Source: Thermoguttaceae bacterium (lineage in GTDB: Bacteria; Planctomycetota; Planctomycetia; Pirellulales; Thermoguttaceae). Taken from it: a DNA stretch of 37,923 nucleotides. The stretch spans positions 1 to 37,923 of the forward strand of contig JARKPK010000179.1 of NCBI GenBank assembly GCA_029975295.1. The letters are read 5' to 3'. The position numbers were made by a program, and so were the translations under genes. The notes beneath the pieces were generated by a model that did not search any database, was not told where the DNA came from, and saw nothing but the letters and a program-made list of their open reading frames with translations. Every line of letters starts with the position of its first letter. The first letter of the stretch is position 1. Positions 8,898-17,200 of the stretch are shown one piece after another.

Positions 8898-10886
8898 ATG
8901 AGCGGACTGTTCCACCGCGCTGCGTTGTCTGTGACGGTTGTATTGTTGCTGGGCGCAGGCGTTTGGGCCGACGAACCCGCCGGCGACGAGTCCGCTGCGA
9001 AGGCGGCGTCGGTGACTGCTGCTGAGAAGAAGGCGGAACAACCGGCCGCCAACTCGGAACAGAAACCGGAAGCGAAACCGGCGGCCAAGCCCGCGGAGAA
9101 ACCCGAGGCAAAACCGGCCCAGAAGCCGGCGCACCAGCCCGCAGGCAAATCGGACGAGAAGCCGGCCGAGAAGAAGCCGGCCGCGCCGCCGGCGCCCAAA
9201 GTGGCCAACGTGGTCCGATTCACTCTGCGCGGGTCGATGCCCGAGGGTCCGGCCGCGCCGGGACTGTTCGCCGAGTTGCAGACTTCGCTGAAGGACTTGG
9301 TCGAACGGTTTGACGCCGTGGCCGCGGACAAGTCGGTGTCCGCCGTCTGGCTTCGCATCGAAAACTTGGCCGTCGGTTACGGCAAGCTGCAAGAGCTGCG
9401 CGACGCGATTGCGCGAATGCGCGCGGCCGACAAGTACGTGGTCGCCGAACTGACCAACGCCGAGACGGCCGAGTATCTTGTCGCCTCTGCATGCGATCGG
9501 GTGGTGCTGGCGCCGTGCGGCAACCTGTTGGTGCCGGGCGTTCGGGCCGAAGTGACGTTCTACAAGGGGTTGTTCGACAAGTTGGGCGTCGAGTTCGACA
9601 TGATGCAGATGGGCAAATTCAAGGGCGCGGCCGAGCCGTACACCCGCGCCGAAATGAGCGACGAGTTCCGCGAAAACATGACCGCCATCATCGACGACGT
9701 TTATCAGCGCCAAGCCGAGTTGATCGCCGGAGATCGCGGGATGAAGGACTATCAGGTCAAGGTGTTGATCGACCAAGGCCTGTTCACCCCGGCGGCGGCG
9801 CAGCGGGCGAAGCTGGTCGATCAGGTGGCCTATGCCGATCAGATCGAGCTCGATCTGCGTAAGCGGCTGAAGGTTGATGAATTGAAGATCAACACCCGCT
9901 ACCGCAAGAAGCAAGTCGATACCGACTTCTCCGGCATCGGCGGGTTCATGAAGTTCATGGAGTTGCTCATGGGCGGCAAGCCCGGCGCGCGGCCGTCGAA
10001 GAACAAGCAAATCGCCGTGATTTACGCCGTTGGGCCGATCGTCGAAGGCAGAAGCGAAGCCGATCTGTTCGGCGAATCGACCGTCGGGTCGTCAACGATC
10101 GTCGGCGCGATCCGGCAAGCGGCGGAAAACCCGAAGGTGGCGGCAATCGTGCTGCGGATCGACAGCCCCGGAGGAAGCGCCACGGCCAGCGACTTGATCT
10201 GGCGCGAGGTCACCCGTTGCGAGAAGCCCGTGGTGGCCAGCATGGGCGATGTGGCCGCCAGCGGCGGCTACTACATTGCCATGGGGGCCGACACCATTTT
10301 GGCGGCGCCGACGACGATTACCGGCTCGATCGGCGTCGTGGGCGGCAAGGTGGTGCTGCGCGGCTTGTACGACAAACTCGGGCTGACCACCGAAACGATC
10401 AGCCGCGGCGACCGCAGCGGCGCCCTGTCGTCGAGCAGCACTTTCTCGCCCGAGGAGCGCAAGGCTTGGCAGGAGATGATGCGCGAAACGTATCGGCAAT
10501 TCGTCGACAAAGCCGCGCAGGGCCGAAAGAAGCCGCGGCGGGAATTGGAGCAATTGGCCCAGGGTCGGGTGTACACCGGCCGGCAGGCTTTGGAGAATGG
10601 GTTGGTCGATCAGTTGGGCACGTTGCGCGACGCCATTGCCGCAGCCCGCAAAGCCGCGGGACTGAAAGACGAGGAACCGACCGACGTGCTCGTGCTGCCC
10701 GAGCCGAAGTCGTTCTTCGAGCAGCTCCTCGGTCTGGACGAAGAAGTGAGCCTTCAATCGGCCGTCGAGCCGGCGCTGGCCCTTTGGCCCGAAGCGGCCG
10801 CAGCGCTGGGCAAGGTGCGGACGATCCGCAAACTGGTTCGAGAGCCCGTGCTGATGTGGATGCCGTACGACGTTCGGCTGAAGTAG
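8898..10886 (+). CDS. sppA: Signal peptide peptidase SppA, 67K type, with Lys/Pro/Ala-rich linker
   Basis: This 662-residue serine protease should cut leftover signal peptides or other membrane-associated peptides outside the cytoplasmic membrane. An N-terminal signal or anchor (about residues 5-25, ALSVTVVLLLGAG) is followed by a low-complexity segment of about 80 residues made of KPA, KPE and EKPA units. Two S49 halves follow, as in the E. coli 67-kDa enzyme. The catalytic Lys is K242 in MGKFKGAAEPY and the Ser is S455 in DVAASGGYY, matching the E. coli Lys209 and Ser409 pair. IDSPGGSA near 418 and TTITGSIGV near 472 are also typical. The start is supported by GAGGA eight bases upstream. 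The stop is only 14 bases from the convergent kinase gene stop. Confidence 0.93.
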   Translation: MSGLFHRAALSVTVVLLLGAGVWADEPAGDESAAKAASVTAAEKKAEQPAANSEQKPEAKPAAKPAEKPEAKPAQKPAHQPAGKSDEKPAEKKPAAPPAPKVANVVRFTLRGSMPEGPAAPGLFAELQTSLKDLVERFDAVAADKSVSAVWLRIENLAVGYGKLQELRDAIARMRAADKYVVAELTNAETAEYLVASACDRVVLAPCGNLLVPGVRAEVTFYKGLFDKLGVEFDMMQMGKFKGAAEPYTRAEMSDEFRENMTAIIDDVYQRQAELIAGDRGMKDYQVKVLIDQGLFTPAAAQRAKLVDQVAYADQIELDLRKRLKVDELKINTRYRKKQVDTDFSGIGGFMKFMELLMGGKPGARPSKNKQIAVIYAVGPIVEGRSEADLFGESTVGSSTIVGAIRQAAENPKVAAIVLRIDSPGGSATASDLIWREVTRCEKPVVASMGDVAASGGYYIAMGADTILAAPTTITGSIGVVGGKVVLRGLYDKLGLTTETISRGDRSGALSSSSTFSPEERKAWQEMMRETYRQFVDKAAQGRKKPRRELEQLAQGRVYTGRQALENGLVDQLGTLRDAIAAARKAAGLKDEEPTDVLVLPEPKSFFEQLLGLDEEVSLQSAVEPALALWPEAAAALGKVRTIRKLVREPVLMWMPYDVRLK

Positions 10887-10900
10887 CGTGCGGTTTCGGT

Positions 10901-12598
10901 TCAATGCACGGTGGTCGGCCCGCCCGCCGCAGTCGCCGGCGCGGCGGGCAGCTCGATGACAAACGAACAGCCGCCGCCGGTCCGGTCGCCCAGTTCGATC
11001 TTGCCGCCGTGTTCATGCACGATTTTTCGGCTGACGGCCAACCCGAGGCCGGTGCCGCGCACGCCCTTGGTGGAAAAGAACGGATTGAAGAGGTGGTCGC
11101 GGTGTTCCGGGGCGACGCCCGGGCCGTCGTCTTCAATCGTGATCCGGGCGATTCGCTCGGCGGGAAGATATTCCGTTCGCACGGCGACGCGGCCGCCACG
11201 ATCCCCTTCGCCGGCCGCGTCGATGGCGTTGGTGACGATGTTCAGCACCGCGCGATGAACGCCTTCAGCGTCGAAGACGCTTTCGGGCATCGACTCGTCG
11301 GGCGCATAGCTGAGCGCCACATTCCGTTCGGCGGCGCGCGCCTGCATCAACTCAACCACGTCGGCCACCGTGCGGTTCAGCTGGCCCGGCGACAGATCGG
11401 GCTCGCGCTCTTTGCTGAAGGTGAGCATGTCGAGCACCAGCGATGAAATCTTGTTCTGGTTCTTCTCGACGATCGTCCAGCCTTTGCGGACAATCGATTC
11501 GTCGTGCTCGTTCAAGCCCATTTCGATCAGGTAGCTGCCCCCGCGAATCCCTTGCAAAATGTTCTTGATGTGGTGCGAAAGCACGGCCACGGTTTGGCCC
11601 ACGGCCGCCAGCCGCTCGGCTTGCACCATGGCGGAGTAGTATCGCGTGTCTTCGACGGCCAAGGCGGCCTGATGCCCGATGGCCACCATCAGCTTCAGAT
11701 GGTCGCCGGTGAACTTGTTCTTGTGGCCTTTGAGAAGAACCTCCTCGGGCGGCGTCGAGGTGTCGATGTAGATCACGCCGACCATGTCGTATCGGCCCTG
11801 CATCGGCACGCAAATCGCTTCGCGCACGCCGGCCTGCACGATGCTCGCGCCGGGCTCCCAGCGCTGATCTTGCTTGGCGTCGCTGGTCAACACGCCCTCG
11901 CCCCGTTCCACCACGTAATCGAGTATCGTTCGGCTGATCGTAATCGTCTCGTCGGCGCCGGGGCGGGCGCGCGCGCGGCGGACCCGCGGCGCAAACTGCT
12001 TCGTCCGGGGATCGAGCAGCATGATGCAACCGCGGTCGGCCTCGACCCACTCGAAGATCAACTCCATGATCCGCTGCAAGAGCTGATCGATATCGAGCGT
12101 ATGGCTGACGGCCAACGCCGTCCGATACATCACCTGCAAGTTGCCGCGGGCCCGGGCCAGCCAGGCGTTTTCGGGCTTGTCGGCCGAAAAGTCGAGCAGC
12201 GCGCTGCCCTCCTTTTGCGTAACCGACCGCACGATTCGCGAGGCCTCCTGTTCGGTCGGAGCGTCGGCAATCCGGACGATGTCGGCCAACCGGTCGGCCG
12301 ACGGATCGAGCGCGCCGGTATAGAGCAGCAGCGTGCCGCCCACCTGAACCTGTTCGCCGCTGCGGAGCGCATGCTGCCGAATGCGCCGGCCGTTGACGTA
12401 GGTGCCGTTGGAACTGTTCAGATCCGAAATGACGTAGTCGCCCTGCTCGTCGCGGCGCAGTTCGGCATGATGCCGCGAAACCTCGCTATCGTGCAACTGC
12501 GCAAGGGCCGACGCGTCGCGTCCCAGTCGAACGACCGGATCGACCAGCTCGAACCGCATCCCCTGATCATTGCCGCGAATGACGAACAGCGATGGCAT
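10901..12598 (-). CDS. FHA-GAF sensor histidine kinase
   Basis: This 565-residue soluble histidine kinase has three parts. An FHA domain (about 3-95) carries LGRD, SRHH and NGTYVNG, the phosphothreonine-binding pattern. A GAF domain follows (about 168-316). The transmitter has the H box AVLSHHIKNILQ with H342 as likely phosphoacceptor, an N box near 453-457, DDGPGV (490-495) and GTGLGL (515-520). There are no membrane segments or signal peptide, so it should sense a cytoplasmic ligand or a phosphorylated protein. FHA domains suggest a link to Ser/Thr kinase signalling, common in planctomycetes. No response regulator is adjacent. I started at the ATG at 12598 because FHA similarity begins at once; the frame continues upstream to 12751 with basic, unrelated sequence. 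Confidence 0.92.
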   Translation of the reverse strand: MPSLFVIRGNDQGMRFELVDPVVRLGRDASALAQLHDSEVSRHHAELRRDEQGDYVISDLNSSNGTYVNGRRIRQHALRSGEQVQVGGTLLLYTGALDPSADRLADIVRIADAPTEQEASRIVRSVTQKEGSALLDFSADKPENAWLARARGNLQVMYRTALAVSHTLDIDQLLQRIMELIFEWVEADRGCIMLLDPRTKQFAPRVRRARARPGADETITISRTILDYVVERGEGVLTSDAKQDQRWEPGASIVQAGVREAICVPMQGRYDMVGVIYIDTSTPPEEVLLKGHKNKFTGDHLKLMVAIGHQAALAVEDTRYYSAMVQAERLAAVGQTVAVLSHHIKNILQGIRGGSYLIEMGLNEHDESIVRKGWTIVEKNQNKISSLVLDMLTFSKEREPDLSPGQLNRTVADVVELMQARAAERNVALSYAPDESMPESVFDAEGVHRAVLNIVTNAIDAAGEGDRGGRVAVRTEYLPAERIARITIEDDGPGVAPEHRDHLFNPFFSTKGVRGTGLGLAVSRKIVHEHGGKIELGDRTGGGCSFVIELPAAPATAAGGPTTVH

Positions 12599-13146
12599 GA
12601 GCGTAAGTGAACCAACCGCGCGCCGACAATTGCCCCGGCCCAACGGCCCGAAGACGACCGCGAACAACCGAAGACAACGCAACACAGCCCGATGAGCCAG
12701 CTTGCTTGATTGTACGAACCGGCGGCGCGCGACGGTAGATCCGCCCACCACTGCCGCCCTGGAGAAGTGTTGATTGAGCTCAAGTCAGGCAGGCGCAACT
12801 GCTACGCTTTACCCATTTTTCCCGAATACGAAGGTTCCGCGTATTCGTCAAGCGGGAGAGATCGGAGCTGCGCGGTTCGAAATGGTCCGATATCCCCCGC
12901 CGATAACGCGAAGCGGCCCAAGCCCGAGCAAGTGACGCTGTTGAGCCGTTTCGCTGAACCGGGGGACGGCATTTGCCCGTTTCGCGGACCTGCTCGGCCC
13001 GCTTCGGAAATCATCGCGCATGGCGCGGCGCGAACACGCCGATCAAGTGCCGTGGCGACCTAGCCTGGACATCAGGCGGGCAAGGCGCCGGCCTCCGCGG
13101 GGTCGCCGGTGGCGGGGTGATAGGAACGCAGCGACCGGCGATCGAC
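12599..13146. other. Intergenic region upstream of the FHA kinase
   Basis: These 548 bases lie between the sulfotransferase stop and the kinase start, both on the minus strand. I see no gene with family signal. The notable element is the inverted repeat at 12823-12847. The promoter of the kinase is expected here. Confidence 0.55.
12823..12847. promoter_or_regulatory. Perfect 8-bp inverted repeat, possible operator
   Basis: CGAATACG (12823-12830) and CGTATTCG (12840-12847) are perfect inverted copies around nine bases. They are unusually AT-containing for this GC-rich spacer. No T tract follows on either strand, so an operator fits better than a terminator. Confidence 0.35.
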
Positions 13147-14208
13147 TCAGCCTTCGTCATCGCCGGCAACTTCGTCTTCAGCGGCAACACGGTCGCGGTT
13201 GGCGGCGACCGAAACGCCGCTGCCTGCTGAACTCCGCGGATCGCCGTCCGGCAAGTAGCGATGCAGCCCGACGCGAGCCAGCGCCCGTTGCGTCTTCCGG
13301 TCGTAGCGGGCGCGTTGATCGTCGTCGAAGTGTTCGGTCCAGCCTCCTGCCTTTCCGCGCCGGATAAAGGCGCCGGGCGTCATCCCCTGTTCAAGCATGA
13401 ACTCGGTGGCGAAATCGAACTTCATTTCATACTTTTTCATGAAGGCGAAGCTCGAACGTTCGAGTATCCGCGGCATCTCGCTTTCGGGGATGTCGAGATC
13501 GCAGAACGCGATGATTCGCCGGATCGTTCCCTCCAGGTCGTTCACCAAGTCTTCGTAGAACAGGAAAAGCACATTGGGATTATCGCGGTGTTTCCACCAA
13601 TGCGCCACGTGATACCACCACGATCCCCAAACGACCCAGCCGCGCATGTAGTAGCGGAAGAAATCGGCGAACGAACCGCGATAGCGGAAGTGCGACTGAT
13701 AGAAGTGGTAGAACGAAACGGCCACGTCGCGGCCGTCGCGGGCGCAATAGATGAAGCGGCAGGCCCGCTTGGGAATCCAAATGTAGGGCAAGTGGCTCTT
13801 GAAGACGCGCGGCGACTTGAGTTTCTCGAAGTTGCGTTTATTCAGAGCGGCCCGTTCGAACCAGGGACAGACGTCGGCGATGTGGTCGAAATCCATCGAG
13901 CCGTCCGTGGTCAGTTGATACAGGATCATTTGCAGCCAGGTGGTGCCCGATCGAGGATAGGTCACCAGGAAAACATCGTCGCGGCGGGCAGTGTAGTCGA
14001 GGAACATCAGCCGCGCGTAGTCGATGGCCACTTGCAGCCCCCAGAAGATCCACGAGAGCAATCGGAGCTGGAATCCCACGATCCACAGTGCCCGCGATAC
14101 GATCCACCGCAACGGCGCAATTGCCCGCCACAGAGCCGCTCTTCTAAGCAGCGAGGGGGGGTAGGAACACTTCTTCGGCGTCGCGGCCGATGCCGCTTGG
14201 GTAGTCAT
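13147..14208 (-). CDS. PAPS-dependent sulfotransferase, last gene of the lipopeptide operon
   Basis: This 353-residue sulfotransferase should move a sulfonate group from PAPS to a hydroxyl or amine of the operon product. The 5'-phosphosulfate loop is TYPRSGTTWLQ (83-93), the likely catalytic His is H139 in RVFKSHLP, the 3'-phosphate site is CARDGRDVAVSFYH (155-168), and RRGKAGGWTEHF (283-294) matches the family RKG motif. About 75 residues precede the loop, rich in Trp, Leu, Ile and Arg (roughly 18-70), longer and more hydrophobic than in soluble family members. This suggests membrane contact or lipid substrate binding. The C-terminal tail is acidic. The start ATG overlaps the NRPS stop as ATGA, so the two are translationally coupled. 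The open frame extends upstream to 15090 only as an overlap with the NRPS gene. Confidence 0.92.
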   Translation of the reverse strand: MTTQAASAATPKKCSYPPSLLRRAALWRAIAPLRWIVSRALWIVGFQLRLLSWIFWGLQVAIDYARLMFLDYTARRDDVFLVTYPRSGTTWLQMILYQLTTDGSMDFDHIADVCPWFERAALNKRNFEKLKSPRVFKSHLPYIWIPKRACRFIYCARDGRDVAVSFYHFYQSHFRYRGSFADFFRYYMRGWVVWGSWWYHVAHWWKHRDNPNVLFLFYEDLVNDLEGTIRRIIAFCDLDIPESEMPRILERSSFAFMKKYEMKFDFATEFMLEQGMTPGAFIRRGKAGGWTEHFDDDQRARYDRKTQRALARVGLHRYLPDGDPRSSAGSGVSVAANRDRVAAEDEVAGDDEG

Positions 14209-17200
14209 CGCAAGCCTTTCGGTTGTTCGTCGGCAGATTGGGTAAGGGCTCGGGCCGGGTTGGGTGGCGACGGGCTGTCGCGGCCGACCCGCGCGAGGCA
14301 TTGGCGGAGCCGCTCGGCCAACACGGCAACGTGCGGTCGGCGAATCACGTCGAGATGTCCGCCGGGGATGCGATGCACCTCGACGCCGCCGCGGGCCCAT
14401 GCGCCCCAGCCCATGGCCGGATCGGCGGTGATGTCGAAGCCCTCGGGCTGCTCGTCGCCGACGAAAAGAGTGATCTTGCCCGGATACTCGCGCGGCCGAT
14501 GCTCCCACAAAGCCTTCAGGTTGGCTTTGAACACGTCGAACACCCGGCCGATCGCGTCGTCGCCCACTTCGGGCAACGCCACGCCCGCCGCGGCCGCACG
14601 GCTGCGGAAGTAGTCGAGATGCTCGCGCGGGGTCATCCGGCGCAATTGATCGAGCGTCATCTGTTCGTCGGGGAACATCGTTAGAATGATCGGCAGGAAG
14701 TCGTTTTCGGTGGCTTCGCGCTGCGGCCGGAGCGTGCCCGAGTCGATCAGGGCCAGCAGTCCGACATGCTCGCCCATCGCAATAAGCTGCTGTGCGAGCT
14801 CGAACGCCAGGTTGCCCCCCAGCGACCAGCCGCCCAGCAAATAAGGGCCGCGCGGTTGAACGCTGCGAACCGCAGCGGCGTAATGAGCGGCCATCTCGGC
14901 GGCGTTGGTGTGCGGCGGGAACAGCCCATCGAGGCCGACAGCTTGCAGACCATACACGGGCCGCTCGCCGGCCAGCGCCGCCGCCAACGCCTGGTAGCAA
15001 AACACCGTGCCGCCGGCCGGATGCACCAAGAACAGCGGATCGCCCGGGCCGCCCAATTGCAGAGGCACGAGCGACTGTTCCACCGGACATTGGTCGGGCC
15101 CGGCAAGCAGCCGGGCCAAATGCGCCACGGTAGGCCGCTGGAACAACGCCAACATCGGCAAGCGCCGCCCGCAGCGCTCCTCCAACAAGCTCATCATTCG
15201 CACAGCCAGCAGCGAGTGCCCACCGAGGGCGAAGAAGTCGTCTTCAGCGCCGATGGGGCTGACGCCCAACACCTGCCGCCAAACGTCGGCCACCACAGCC
15301 TCCTCGGCCGTGCGCGGAGCCACATAGGCGGCCGACCATCCGGGACGGGCGGTTCCCGGGGGCGGCAAGGCGCGCGCGTCCAACTTGCCCGAGGCCCCGC
15401 GCGGAAGCGAATCGACCACCACCACGGCCGAGGGGAGCATGTAGTCGGGCAACTGCGACTGGAGCCAACCGCGCAACCGGCCTTCGAGCAAAGCGGCCCG
15501 TTGCGCCGCGCCCGGATTGTTGGCGAAACGCCGCGGTTCCCAGGCGGCCCCGCCCCATTGTTGAAAGAACTGATCGAACGCCGCCGCGCCACTGCCCGGC
15601 CGCTGCCGATCTGTTGAGCCGGCGCGAGCCGCCTCCACCATGCCGCGATGTTCGCTCGGCAACGGAATGAATCGCCCGCGGCCGCCATGAGAGACCAAGC
15701 CCTTGCGCCGGGCCATTTGCCGCAGCGCGCGGCGCTGCGATCGGAGGTTGCGCCGGATGCGGCGCCGATCGGCCGCGATGCGCGCGCCTATCCGCCGCCG
15801 AAGGTTCGCCGCTGGTTCCCGCCCCGTTGCTGCCTGACGCCGCGAGTCGCCCGGTGTGTCCTCTGTCCGAGTGAAGATGATGTCGCAGCATTCGGGCCGA
15901 TCGCTCCGCGGCCAGTGGAACTCGACGTTCCATCCCAGGGCAAGCGCCCACTGGCGCAACCGATCGGGGCGCAATCGCTGGTCGCCGGCAACGCCCGCAG
16001 CCGCAGCGCGCAGTGCGCCGACATCGGCCGGGCCTCCGGGCTTCTGCGCCGATTGCCAGCAGTTCAACGGGCTCGCCAGCCGCAGGTTTGGCACATTGTT
16101 CACCCGAACGCCCCGTGACGCGCCCTCGGCGAGCAACGCGGCCAACGCCTCCCAACCGACAAATTCCGTCTCCTCGACCAACTCCGCGCCGATTGGGGAG
16201 CGGTCGAAATGGAGCATCACGTCGTAACGGTATTGCGTCAGTTCGTTATCGTCGCCGAACGACTTCAGCAATACGTCAACGCGTTTCAATCGCGGCATTC
16301 GGCCGGGCAGCAGAAGAAAGAGCACCGGGTGGACGCCCAACTCCTGGTCGCTCGAAAGCCGCCGACCGACGCGGTCGAGCAATTCGTCGCGGACCATCGT
16401 ATCGGCCGCCCGAGCCATCTCGGCCGCGCAGGCGAACTCGCCGGCAACCGCTTGGTTGCGAACGTCGGTCACATAGATCGTTCCGCCGCGTTCCAGCCGA
16501 TCGGCAGCCGATTCGAGCCATTCGAGCAGATACTCGACATCGGGAAAATACGCCGCCAACGAGTTCAGCACAATCAGGTCGAATCGCTCCCGCGGCAACG
16601 AATCCCAGCGGTGCGGCTCGCAGCAAACAAGCGCAACCCGCTCGGCCTCTGCCGGACGGCGGGCCAGCGCGCTCTCGAGCCAGGAGATCGTTTCCGGACA
16701 GAAGTCGCTCGCCGTGTACGACCGGCACCGTTGAACCAACGGAAAGAGCAGCAGCCCCGTCTTGCATCCCATATCGAGCAGATGCCGCGGCCGCCGGGCC
16801 TGCAATCGGGCAAGGTGCTCGTCGCGCCAACACCGCATCTCCTGATGAGTGAACACCCGCCCGCTGATCGCGCCCACCCAGCCGGCTGGATGAAACGTGG
16901 GATCGCTGGGCGGGGGCGTTTGCCGCAAGGCGGCGTCGAACACTTCGCGCCAATGCGCGAAGCGCTCGGCAATCAGTTCACGCCGCTGCCGTTCGCCGTT
17001 GTCGCCTGCGGCGGCCACATAGGCCACCAAACGCGGGCCGCCCGGCGGCTCGTCGCGCACCACAACGGCTGCATCGCGCACGTCGGGGTGGCGGCGGAGC
17101 AAAGCGGCCACTTCTTCCGGCTCGACGCGAAAGCCGCGGAGCTTCACCTGCCCGTCCAACCGCCCAAGGAACTCCAGTTGGCCGTCCCGACGCCAGCGCC

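Noticed and set aside
14209-15090. N-terminal extension of the sulfotransferase frame
   Set aside because: It overlaps the NRPS thioesterase and carrier in another frame and has no sulfotransferase similarity; the ATGA start at 14208 explains the gene.
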